Positions 36,364 through 44,480 of a stretch of DNA of 64,000 nucleotides are shown one piece after another; the first letter of the stretch is position 1; each line of letters begins with the position of its first letter. The stretch comes from Myxococcaceae bacterium JPH2 (GTDB taxonomy: Bacteria > Myxococcota > Myxococcia > Myxococcales > Myxococcaceae), in assembly GCA_016458225.1 (NCBI GenBank), contig JAEMGR010000001.1, forward strand, positions 992,001 to 1,056,000. Reading direction: 5' to 3'. The notes below the pieces were generated by a model, which made no database searches, was not told the origin of the DNA, and saw only the letters and a program-made list of their open reading frames with translations. The translations under genes were made by a program, and so were the position numbers.

Positions 36364-39300
36364 ATGGGAGCCAAACGGTACCTCTTCGCGTTCGGGGTCG
36401 CGGCGGGCCTCCCGTCCGCCCTCGTGCTGGGCCTGCTCCTGCGGGCCGTGACGGGAGAGCCGCACGGCGTGGAAGGGTGGGCCGTGCTGCTGCTGGGCGT
36501 GCCCGCGCTCTGGTTGGTGGGCGGCTACCTGGCGTGGTTCCGGTGGGCGGCCTTGCGGCGCCATGCCCGGCGCGCGGTGATGGGCCGGCTGGCGGAGGGA
36601 GACCTCGCCACGCCCATCCGGCAGGAGTTCGAGGGACAGGAGGACGTGCGCCGGCTGGTGCTGTCGCTGCGGCGCGCGCTGTCCCAGGTGCAGCGCGTGA
36701 CGGCGAACCTGCACCGCACCTGCAACGGCGTGGGCGAGCAGGCCACGCAGCTGCTCGAGGCGGCGCGGCGGCAAGGCAGCGCGGTGGAGCGCACGCTCAC
36801 CGCGGTGGGCAGCAGCGGGGACAGCCTCCAGACCGCGGTCAAGCGCGTGCAGCACCTGGAGACCTTCGCCCATGAGACGACGGGCGCGCTGCTGGAGATG
36901 ACCGAGCGGCTGCACCAGGTGGTGGCGGGCATGGCCACCGTCAACGACTTCGGCCAGAGCACCAGCTCGCTCATGGAGGCGATGAGCGAGCGGCTGGCGC
37001 ACATCGCCGCGTCCGGCGACGAGCTGGGCCGCTTCGCCAGCGAGGCCGAGGACTTCGTGGCCATGGTGGAGGGCGGCATCGACGCCGTGCGCCGCCGCGC
37101 CAACGAGACGAACCAGCTGGCCCACGCGGTGACGGCCACCGCCGAGCACGGTGAGCTGCTGGTGGGCGACAGCGTCCAGGGCATGTACCGGGTGGAAGAG
37201 ACGGTGCGCAAGGCGGCCGAGCTGATGGGCACGCTCGGCGCGCGCTCCACCGCCATCGGCCGCATCGTGGACGTCATCCAGGAGATCGCCGACCAGACGA
37301 ACCTGCTGGCCCTCAACGCCGCCATCATCGCCGCGCAGGCCGGCGAGCACGGCCGCCCCTTTGGCGTGGTGGCCAACGAGATTCGCAGCCTCGCCGAGCG
37401 CACCACGCGCTCCACGCGCGAGATTGGCGCCATGGTGACGGGCATCCGCGACGCGGTGCAGACCGCCGTGACGCTGGTGCAGGAGGGCCGCGAGCAGGCC
37501 ACCGCGGGCGTGCAGCTGGGAGACCGGGCCTCCGAGGCGCTGGCCGAGATTCGCACCATCACCCAGCGCACCTTCGCCGCCGTCGAGGCCACGGTGGCCG
37601 AGACGCAGCGATTGGAGGCGCAGGGCTCCACCGTGGTGGAGGCGAGCCGCCGCGTGGCGACGCGCGTGGAGGACGTCACGCGCATGGCCATCGAGCAGTC
37701 CGGCCATGCCCGCGAGCTGGTGCGCCAGACGCAAGAGATGGCGCGCGTGGGCCAGGGCGCCGCGCAGAAGGCCGAGGCCCAGGCCCACACTGGCCGCGAG
37801 CTGTCCGAGGCCGTCATGCGGCTGAGCGCGGCCATCGACGAGCTGCGCATGGCGCACGCGGTCCTCACCCGAGGTGACGCCGCCATCCGCGAGGAGGTCG
37901 CCCAGGTGCGTGAGGACGCGCGCCGGGTCATCCGCATCGGCGATGGGTTGGACCGCACGGTGGAGCAGCTGGGCCACGAGGCGCGCAGCCTGGAGGCCGA
38001 GGTGTTCCGCTTCCAGCTCCCCAGCCCGCGCGTGGGCGGCAGGCTGCGCGTGGCGCTGCACCAGACGGCCTCGCTGCGCAACCGGCAGGCGGTGGATCCG
38101 CTGTTCACGGTGGAGAACCAGATGGCGGAGCTCACCGCCTGCGTGTTCTCCGGGCTCTTGCGGCTGGAGGACGGCCTGCTCGTGCCGGACCTCGCCGAGC
38201 GCTGGGACGCGGACCCCTCCGCGCGCCGCTACCGCTTCTATCTGCGCCGCGGCGTCACCTTCCATGACGGCACGCTGCTCACCGCCCAGGACGTGAAGCG
38301 ACACCTGGAGCGCTTGATGGACCCCGCGGTGCGCTCGCCGGACCGCAGCCTCCTGGAGGACGTGGAGGGCGCGCTCGAGTACGGCCAGGGGCTGGCGCGC
38401 GAGGTGACAGGCATCGAGGTGCTGGACGAGGGCACGCTGGAGATTCGCCTGCGCGAGCCCAAGGCCTTCTTCCTCCAGCTCATGGCGCTGACCGCCACCA
38501 GCGTGGCCCGCGTGGACACCACGGGACGGCTGGTGGGCACCGGGCCCTTCCGCCTCATCGCGCTCGAGCCCGACCGCGTGGTGCTGGAGCGCAACCCCAC
38601 CTACTGGCGCGGCGGCTCGCCCATGCTGGACCGGCTGGAGTTCCAGCTCGTGGACTCGCGTCAGGCGGGCATCACGCGGCTGCTGACCGGCGACGTGGAC
38701 CTGGTGTCCTTCCTGCCCACCGAGCACACCGAGGAGCCTCGGCTGGAGGCCTTCCAGGTCGTGGCCAGCACCACGCCGTCCACCGCGTTCGTGGGCCTCA
38801 ACCTGCGCGAGCCGCCCTACGACGACGTGCGCGTGCGCCGCGCGCTCCGGGCCGGCATGGACGTCCCCGGCATGGTCGAGCAGTTCCACCCGGGCGCGCG
38901 CGTGGCCCGCACGCTCACCCCGCCGGAGCTGCTCGACACGGGCGACCTGGGCCCCGCGCCTGGGCCCGACGTGACGCTCGCGGAGCAGCTCTTGCGCGAC
39001 GCCGGGGTGCGCCGACTCCAGCTCACCATCCACCATCCCGCGGGCCGCGACACGTCCGCCGAGGACGCCGTGCTGTTCCGCCCGCTGGTGCAGGCGGGCC
39101 TGCTGGAGCTGCGGCACCTGGAGATGCCGTCGCTCGAGTACACGGCGCGGCTGCGCGAGGGGAAGATTCCGGCCTTCCGCACGCTGTGGCTGGCGGACTT
39201 CGCGGACCCGGACTCCTTCCTCCACTTCCTGCTCAACTCGGGCGCGCAGACGGTCTACCCGGTGGGCTACCGCAACCCGGAGCTGGACCGCATCACCGCC

Positions 39301-39510
39301 GAGGCGCGCGTCTCCATCGACCCGGAGCTGCGCGACCAGCTCTACCGCCGCGCCGAGCGCATCTTCCACGACGACTGCCCGCTCATCCCGCTGTTCCACG
39401 ACCGCATCCACGCGGCCGCCTCGCCCGCCATCCAGGGACTGCGCCTGCACCAGACGCCGCCCCAGGTCCGCTTCGAGGACCTGTGGGTGGACCCCAACGC
39501 GGGCTTCTGA
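36364..39510 (+). CDS. Chemoreceptor signalling domain fused to a family 5 solute-binding domain
   Basis: 1048 residues; GGAGGGG lies four bases before the ATG. Two membrane helices (about 7-27 and 38-58) with a ~10-residue loop leave no periplasmic sensor. A HAMP-like segment and long coiled coil lead to the MCP hairpin tip [12 protein letters not shown] near 309-320. The usual NAAIEAARAGE reads [12 protein letters not shown]322 and Q325 replace Glu and Arg at positions that match trimer-contact residues of E. coli Tsr. From residue ~559 to the end is a complete SBP_bac_5 oligopeptide/solute-binding domain ([48 protein letters not shown]). It lacks its own signal peptide, so by topology it should be cytoplasmic and act as an internal ligand sensor. 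Confidence 0.9.
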   Translation: MGAKRYLFAFGVAAGLPSALVLGLLLRAVTGEPHGVEGWAVLLLGVPALWLVGGYLAWFRWAALRRHARRAVMGRLAEGDLATPIRQEFEGQEDVRRLVLSLRRALSQVQRVTANLHRTCNGVGEQATQLLEAARRQGSAVERTLTAVGSSGDSLQTAVKRVQHLETFAHETTGALLEMTERLHQVVAGMATVNDFGQSTSSLMEAMSERLAHIAASGDELGRFASEAEDFVAMVEGGIDAVRRRANETNQLAHAVTATAEHGELLVGDSVQGMYRVEETVRKAAELMGTLGARSTAIGRIVDVIQEIADQTNLLALNAAIIAAQAGEHGRPFGVVANEIRSLAERTTRSTREIGAMVTGIRDAVQTAVTLVQEGREQATAGVQLGDRASEALAEIRTITQRTFAAVEATVAETQRLEAQGSTVVEASRRVATRVEDVTRMAIEQSGHARELVRQTQEMARVGQGAAQKAEAQAHTGRELSEAVMRLSAAIDELRMAHAVLTRGDAAIREEVAQVREDARRVIRIGDGLDRTVEQLGHEARSLEAEVFRFQLPSPRVGGRLRVALHQTASLRNRQAVDPLFTVENQMAELTACVFSGLLRLEDGLLVPDLAERWDADPSARRYRFYLRRGVTFHDGTLLTAQDVKRHLERLMDPAVRSPDRSLLEDVEGALEYGQGLAREVTGIEVLDEGTLEIRLREPKAFFLQLMALTATSVARVDTTGRLVGTGPFRLIALEPDRVVLERNPTYWRGGSPMLDRLEFQLVDSRQAGITRLLTGDVDLVSFLPTEHTEEPRLEAFQVVASTTPSTAFVGLNLREPPYDDVRVRRALRAGMDVPGMVEQFHPGARVARTLTPPELLDTGDLGPAPGPDVTLAEQLLRDAGVRRLQLTIHHPAGRDTSAEDAVLFRPLVQAGLLELRHLEMPSLEYTARLREGKIPAFRTLWLADFADPDSFLHFLLNSGAQTVYPVGYRNPELDRITAEARVSIDPELRDQLYRRAERIFHDDCPLIPLFHDRIHAAASPAIQGLRLHQTPPQVRFEDLWVDPNAGF

Positions 39511-39519
39511 GGCGAACCG

Positions 39520-41703
39520 CTACGGCCCCGCGCGGCGTGCCCCAGACGCACCGCCGTGGCGCTGCGGCCAGCCGCGCGTCTCCGCGACGGCCCCGTGGTC
39601 GAGCGCATAGGACTCCAGGCGCCAGACCCCATCGCGCTCCAGCACCACGCTCAGCGCGCCGCCCGCGAACACCGCGCCCGCCACGTGCGGCAGGCCCGGC
39701 AGCGGACACATCGACACGCGCTTGCCCGCGGCGAACATCTCCAGCCACGTGCGGCGGCCTCCCGACACCTCCGAGTCCGCGAGCACGCCCACCCGACCGC
39801 CATCGAGGAGCGCCGCCTCCAGGAGCGCGCCGGGCGAGGTGTCGAAGGGGCGCACGTCCACGTCCCACAAGCGGCGCCCGTCATCCGAGTCGAACGCGCG
39901 GAGGACGACGCGCACCTCCTCGGGAGGACAGGGCACGCCGGGCGGGCGCCCACACGCCAGCGCGAAGGCATAGCCCGTGGACGTCGGGGACATCAGCGCG
40001 GGCTCGCTCCACGGCGAGAGCTGCTGGCTCGGCTCCGTCCAGTCCGCGCGTCCTCGCACGCCACCATCCGTGTCGGTGAAGGCGCTCGCGCCCAGCCACA
40101 ACCGCCCCGCCGCCACCGACAAGGACAGGCCCGCGTCGGGCACCCCGTCGCCCAGCGTGACGAGCCGCAGCGCCGCGGCCCCCGCATCCGAGTCCTCCGC
40201 TTCGGCCAGCACCAGCCGGCCCTCGGGCGTGAAGAGATAGGCACGACCGGTGGCGTCCACCGCGAGCCGCCCCGCGCCGAGCCCCGGCTCCAGCGGCCCC
40301 GCGCGCAGCACCGTTCCGCCATCCGCGCTCAGCTTCACCAGTCGCGCGGCGCGGGGCGAGGTGGAGACACCCCCGTCCGCCTCGGGAGCCGTCCACGTGA
40401 CGTACGCGAGGATGTCCCCCTCGGAAGTGAGCGCCACCTGGCCCGCGCCCGTCTCCGCGCGCCACCCCTCCAGGCCCGCGTCCTCCGGCGACATCGCGCC
40501 CAGCGACGCGGCCCACTGCCGCGCCCCACCCGCCGAGAGCGCATAGGACTCCAGCGCCTCCGGCGCGCGCAGCAGCACTCCGCCATCCGAGCTGGCCACG
40601 AGCGTGCGCGGGCCGCCATCGGGATAGGGCGACTCGAAGCGCAGGAGTCCCTGAGACGTGTACGAGACCAGGCGGCAGCCCGCGTCCGCATCGCAGACCG
40701 AGGCCAGCAGCGCGCCTCCCTGGGACAGCAGCACCGGGCCGCCGCCCTCCGCCACGGGGGCACCGCCCAGCACCTGACTGAACGTGGGCGTCAGGTCACC
40801 CGCGTCGGGACGGGCACACTCGCCGCTGGCGCAGTGCCCCTCGCCCTGACAGGCGGTGGCGGGCGCGCAAAGAAAGCCCTCCGGCGTGGGGACGCTCTTG
40901 CACGCGCCGGAGAAGCACACGTTGGCGTGCTTGCAGTCCACCGAGCCGCAGGGCTGGAAGTCCTCGGCATCCGACTCGACGCAGCCTCGGTTGCGATTGC
41001 ACACGCCCACCTTGCAGGGGTTGCTCGACGCGGGGCACACCACGTCCGTGTTCACGCACCCGCGCGTGGGCGAGCACGAGTCCACGGTGCAGGGGTTGTC
41101 GTCGTTGCACGAGCGCGGCGTGCCCACGCAGACGCCCGCCAGGCAGCGCCCGTGCTCCTGACAGCGACTGGAGGGATTGCACGACGCGCCGTCCTCCTGC
41201 GACGTCTCGATGCAGGTGCCCGTCGCCAGGTCGAAGCGGGACTCACGGCACTCGGCCGAAGGCAGACACGTCAGCGGATGCACGCCCAGGCCCTTCAAGC
41301 GCACGGACACCGACGTGGAACCCGAGGTGAGCACCAGCGTGCCCGTCTCGGCGCTGCCGCCCGCGGTGAACACCACGTCCACCGCCGTCTCCCCGGCCCC
41401 CGGCACCATCACGCTCGCGGTCACCACTGAAAAGGGCCCGCCCTCCACCGAGGCCGTCACGGACGCGCTGGCGCGCCCGGTGGCCACCAGCGTCACGGAG
41501 CGGCGCTCCTGGGTGCCCTCCAGCACGCGGCCGAAGTCCACCTCGCCCTCGTCGCGCACGCGGAAGCCGCCGCGCGAGCCGCTCACGCCTCCGTCACCGC
41601 AGTGACATCCGCCAGCGAACACGAGCGCCACGAGGAGCAGCCACCAGGAGCGGGCACGAACCATGGCGGGACTCAAGCGCGCAACCTGGAGACGCGCAAT
41701 CAT
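39520..41703 (-). CDS. Cys-rich lipoprotein with Hydin-like domain and beta-propeller
   Basis: 727 residues. The lipobox is FAGGC (Cys33). Residues about 45-140 form an Ig-like ASPM/SPD-2/Hydin-type domain (EVDFGRVLEGTQERRSVTL). About 140-300 are Cys-rich repeats (SCNDDNPCTVDSCSPTRGC, VCNRNRGCVES, CQEHGRCLAGVC) of the kind seen in myxobacterial surface proteins. About 310-700 look like a PQQ-type propeller with DAG-rich loops. A surface role in adhesion or binding is inferred. The ATG at 41703 has AGGTGG upstream; the ATG at 41664 would give a shorter, more typical signal peptide. Same strand as the DedA gene. Confidence 0.83.
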   Translation of the reverse strand: MIARLQVARLSPAMVRARSWWLLLVALVFAGGCHCGDGGVSGSRGGFRVRDEGEVDFGRVLEGTQERRSVTLVATGRASASVTASVEGGPFSVVTASVMVPGAGETAVDVVFTAGGSAETGTLVLTSGSTSVSVRLKGLGVHPLTCLPSAECRESRFDLATGTCIETSQEDGASCNPSSRCQEHGRCLAGVCVGTPRSCNDDNPCTVDSCSPTRGCVNTDVVCPASSNPCKVGVCNRNRGCVESDAEDFQPCGSVDCKHANVCFSGACKSVPTPEGFLCAPATACQGEGHCASGECARPDAGDLTPTFSQVLGGAPVAEGGGPVLLSQGGALLASVCDADAGCRLVSYTSQGLLRFESPYPDGGPRTLVASSDGGVLLRAPEALESYALSAGGARQWAASLGAMSPEDAGLEGWRAETGAGQVALTSEGDILAYVTWTAPEADGGVSTSPRAARLVKLSADGGTVLRAGPLEPGLGAGRLAVDATGRAYLFTPEGRLVLAEAEDSDAGAAALRLVTLGDGVPDAGLSLSVAAGRLWLGASAFTDTDGGVRGRADWTEPSQQLSPWSEPALMSPTSTGYAFALACGRPPGVPCPPEEVRVVLRAFDSDDGRRLWDVDVRPFDTSPGALLEAALLDGGRVGVLADSEVSGGRRTWLEMFAAGKRVSMCPLPGLPHVAGAVFAGGALSVVLERDGVWRLESYALDHGAVAETRGWPQRHGGASGARRAGP

Positions 41704-41757
41704 CGCCCACCTGGGCGTCCGCGAGCCGACGCGCCCCTGCGTCCCACGGGCGCCTCG

Positions 41758-42381
41758 TCACGGCCCCGTGGGCGCCGCGCGGCGCCGGGCCAGCGCGCGC
41801 ACCGTCAGCGCCACCACCGCGACGACCACCAGCCCCATGACGGCGTACTGGTAGCGGCTCATGAGGAAGGTCAGCCGCTCCAGGTTGCCTCCCACCGCCA
41901 TGCCCAACCCCAGCACCAGCGCGGTGTGCGCCATCGCGGACACCGCGCCGAGCAGGAGCGCGTTGAAGCGCGGCATCTCCGCGGCGCCCGCGGCGATGAA
42001 GATGACGCCGCGGATACCGGGCAGGAAGCGATTGATGATGAGCAGCCACGGCCCGGTGGTCCGCATCCGCGCCTGCACCTGCACCAGTCGGGCGTGGGTG
42101 AGGCCGAAGAAGCTCCACTCGGGATGGGCATCGAACCGGCGGGCCAGCCACCGGCCCACGGAATAGTCGATGGCCGCGCCCACCACGCTGCCCACCGTCA
42201 CCACCAGGAACACCAGCGGCCACGGCTGAGCACCGCGCACCGCGTACACCCCGCCCAACAAGGTGATGGTGTCCCCCGGAAAGGGCGGCACCACGTACTC
42301 CAGCGTCGCCGCCATCCCGAGCACGAGCAGCCCGAACGGCCCCAGCGTCCCGATGAGCTTGTCGATGAATGCCACCACCAT
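41758..42381 (-). CDS. DedA-family membrane protein
   Basis: 207 residues with four to five membrane helices. Family landmarks are the early VPPFPGDTI element, GAAIDYSVGRWLARRF and the motif NRFLPGIRGVIFIAAGAAEM with conserved Arg and Gly-Arg-Gly-like spacing. DedA proteins are undecaprenyl-phosphate or other lipid flippases/transporters in the inner membrane. ATG 42381 is preceded by AAGGAAGGA. It is divergent from the lanthipeptide precursor gene; the 277 bp between them contain the precursor promoter and nothing else recognised. Confidence 0.9.
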   Translation of the reverse strand: MVVAFIDKLIGTLGPFGLLVLGMAATLEYVVPPFPGDTITLLGGVYAVRGAQPWPLVFLVVTVGSVVGAAIDYSVGRWLARRFDAHPEWSFFGLTHARLVQVQARMRTTGPWLLIINRFLPGIRGVIFIAAGAAEMPRFNALLLGAVSAMAHTALVLGLGMAVGGNLERLTFLMSRYQYAVMGLVVVAVVALTVRALARRRAAPTGP

Positions 42382-42576
42382 GGCGCGTCCTTCCTTCCGC
42401 TCGGACCAGACATAAGTCGCCCGGGCCCGCCACAAAAGGCTTTCGCGCACCGCGGAAACTGTTGGCTTCACAACACCCGCCCGCCCTCGGGCAGCGCATG
42501 ACGCACAAAGACAGACAAACGAGACCCAGACCGTGTCAATCGCTACCCATTCACGTATTTCAATAATTCACTGCCA

Positions 42577-42617
42577 TCTGTTGATTCTTAGAAACTCAAC
42601 AACATAGACTTTTCAAC
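42577..42617 (+). promoter_or_regulatory. AT-rich promoter and imperfect palindrome before the precursor gene
   Basis: The stretch 42530-42620 is much richer in A and T than the surrounding genes. It contains TGTTGA-N11-TCAACA (42579-42601), symmetric at 8 of 11 paired positions, overlapping a TTGATT -35-like hexamer (42581-42586). A -10-like TAGACT follows at 42605-42610. A repressor site covering the promoter is plausible. TCTGTTGATT is shared with the aceB promoter region. Confidence 0.45.
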
Positions 42618-42658
42618 GCTTCACCCGCCGTACTTCACCTACAACCGAGGAGTCAGCC

Positions 42659-42790
42659 ATGAAGAAGATTCTCGACCTTCAGAAGCTTCCGACCGAGGAG
42701 ACCACCGCAGTTGCCGCGAGCGGCAGCAGCGTGATGTGTATCGTGGTGAGTGGTGGCAACAGCGGCTGCAGCGTCGGCTGCGGCAGCTAG
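42659..42790 (+). CDS. Class III lanthipeptide precursor (LanA)
   Basis: A 43-residue ribosomal peptide precursor, start ATG behind GAGGAG. The leader (1-20) contains KKILDLQKL, matching the conserved (I/L)LxLQ recognition motif of class III leaders, then acidic TEETTAVAA. The core (21-43) has seven serines and three cysteines and no threonine. It contains two S-x2-S-x2-C motifs, SGSSVMC (S21, S24, C27) and SGCSVGC (S35, S38, C41), the arrangement that gives labionin rings in class III products; S31 and C37 could form one further ring. Synthetase genes follow directly. Third codon positions are AT-richer than in neighbouring genes. Cleavage site is not certain; Pro11 in the leader would suit a prolyl oligopeptidase. 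Confidence 0.88.
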   Translation: MKKILDLQKLPTEETTAVAASGSSVMCIVVSGGNSGCSVGCGS

Positions 42791-42843
42791 TCATTGCCCG
42801 TGTGCCCCTGGCGACCCCATGGACACACGCGTGATGTGAAGTG

Positions 42844-42896
42844 CACGGCCACCCCTTCCGGTCTGTTCAAGCTTTCCGCCTGAACGGGTGGCCGTG
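42844..42896 (+). terminator. Strong hairpin between precursor and synthetase genes
   Basis: Perfect 11-bp arms CACGGCCACCC (42844-42854) and GGGTGGCCGTG (42886-42896) enclose an inner 5-bp stem GTTCA/TGAAC, with a 10-nt bulge on one side. GTTTCT follows. This is 53 bp after the precursor stop. It is placed to act as a partial terminator or processing/stability element that yields more precursor mRNA than synthetase mRNA. It would also bury the GTG at 42888, supporting the downstream start of the synthetase. Confidence 0.65.
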
Positions 42897-42935
42897 GTTT
42901 CTCAGACAAGCCCCCACCCGGAGCCGGAGCGCCTC

Positions 42936-44450
42936 ATGGAGGAGTTCTCGTTCTATACGCTGTGCGACCCCGAATACTTCGAGACGCTGAGCCGCTTTCC
43001 GGCCACCTCGGGCTACGCGGAGTTGCTGAAGTCCCTGCTCCCGCCGGACTGGAGCGTCAACCGCTTCGACATCTTCCTCCAGGCGGGCTCCGAGCGAACC
43101 ATCCTGAAGCCACAAGGCTTCAAGATTCACCTGTCCGCGCCCGTGGCGGAAGCGGCGACGCTGCTCCAACGGGTGGCGCCCCTGTGCGCGCGCGCCGAGG
43201 TGATGTTCAAGATCATCGCCGCGCCCATGCTGCTGCGCTTCCTCAATTCCAAGCGCTACTCGCGCAACGGCTCCGGCAAGTTCATCACCCTGTACCCGAA
43301 GGATGAGCCCACCTTCCTCGCGCTCATCGAGCAGCTCTATCAGGCGACCCGAGACCTCACGGGCCCTTACATCCTGTCGGACAAGCGCTATCGGGACAGC
43401 AAGGTGGTCTTCTACCGCTACGGCGGTTTTCAGCGCATGTATGACCTGCGCGTGGATGGCATGCGCAACCTCATGGTTCGCAAGCCGGACGGCACCTATG
43501 TCCAGGACGACCGTCTGCCTTACTTCCAGCTCCCAGACTGGGTGAAGGATCCGCTGCCGGACCCCGAGCCGGAAGGGGATGACGACTCCGGCCTGCTCCA
43601 CGGGCGCTACGAGGTCCGAGAGGCGCTCGCCTTCACCAACACCGGAGGGGTGTACAAGGCAGTGGACCGGACCACCGGGGCCACCGTGGTCATCAAGGAG
43701 GCCCGGCCCTACACCGAAGCGTGGATGGGCGCCGAGCTGTCCGTGGACGCCACCGTCGCGCTCCGCCACGAGCACGACATCCTCCAGCGCCTGGACGGAC
43801 TGCCTTTCGTCCCTCGCGCCCTCGACATGTTCCAGGAGTGGGAGCACACGTTCCTGGTCATCTCGCACGTGGGCGGAACGCCGCTCGCCACGCTGCGCGC
43901 CAACGATGACTTCATCGTCATGACGGACATGGACGACCCCGAGCGCGTCCTCCGCTTCTGCGTCACGTGGCGCACCCTCGCGCTCCAACTCCTCGACGCG
44001 GTGGACGCCATCCACGCGCGCGGCATCCTCGTGGGCGACATCTCCCCGGGCAACGTCCTGCTCGACCGGGACACGGGCGCGCTGGGCCTCATCGACTTCG
44101 AGGCCGCGCTCGCCCAGGGCGGCACGTCCCCCTTCTCCGCGCAGTGGTTCAACCCCGGGTTCCGCAATCCCTCGCGGCGACAGGCCCATGCGCTGGAGTC
44201 GTCCGACGACTTCTACGCGTGCGGAATGCTCCTCTACAACCTGGTCTGCCCCATCCAGAACCTCTTCGAGTTGGACAAGGCCCAGCCCGTCTTCCGCGTG
44301 TTGGACCACTTCATCGAAGGCGGCCTGCCCTCGCCCATCAAGGACATCATCCAGTCCCTGCTGGAGGGCCACCCGGACACGGCACGCGCCCAGGCCCGAG
44401 CGTGGGATCCCCTCGGAGCCGGAGCGGCCAGTCCTCGTCCTCTCGGCTGA
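42936..44450 (+). CDS. Class III lanthipeptide synthetase, lyase and kinase domains (N-terminal half of LanKC)
   Basis: 504 residues. Residues 1-215 match the LanKC lyase region (FKIHLSAPV, FITLYPKDE, GPYILSDKRYRDSKVVFYRYGGF). The kinase (about 220-480) has Lys254 in VVIKEARP, the loop GDISPGNVLL with D368 and N373, and D387 in LIDFEAA. Kinase phosphorylates Ser/Thr of the precursor, lyase removes phosphate to give dehydro residues. A normal LanKC continues into a cyclase domain; this protein stops after the kinase C-lobe and a short Ala/Pro tail. ATG 42936 has GGAG upstream; the GTG at 42888 lies in the hairpin. The cyclase is the next gene, 30 bp on. Confidence 0.9.
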   Translation: MEEFSFYTLCDPEYFETLSRFPATSGYAELLKSLLPPDWSVNRFDIFLQAGSERTILKPQGFKIHLSAPVAEAATLLQRVAPLCARAEVMFKIIAAPMLLRFLNSKRYSRNGSGKFITLYPKDEPTFLALIEQLYQATRDLTGPYILSDKRYRDSKVVFYRYGGFQRMYDLRVDGMRNLMVRKPDGTYVQDDRLPYFQLPDWVKDPLPDPEPEGDDDSGLLHGRYEVREALAFTNTGGVYKAVDRTTGATVVIKEARPYTEAWMGAELSVDATVALRHEHDILQRLDGLPFVPRALDMFQEWEHTFLVISHVGGTPLATLRANDDFIVMTDMDDPERVLRFCVTWRTLALQLLDAVDAIHARGILVGDISPGNVLLDRDTGALGLIDFEAALAQGGTSPFSAQWFNPGFRNPSRRQAHALESSDDFYACGMLLYNLVCPIQNLFELDKAQPVFRVLDHFIEGGLPSPIKDIIQSLLEGHPDTARAQARAWDPLGAGAASPRPLG

Positions 44451-44480
44451 GTCCCCTCGCGAACGAACCAGGACCTTCCC

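Noticed and set aside
36300-39450. Minus-strand frame extending the transglutaminase-like gene to 1389 residues
   Set aside because: It is antisense to the MCP-SBP fusion; the GTG at 36300 starts the real gene.
42369-42566. 65-residue plus-strand frame upstream of the precursor
   Set aside because: It overlaps the start of the DedA gene on the other strand, is Pro/Arg-rich and has no ribosome-binding site.
44451-44480. Frameshift that would make LanKC a single gene
   Set aside because: Other frames across the gap carry no LanKC sequence; both parts are complete to natural linker ends and the second has its own AGGA and ATG.
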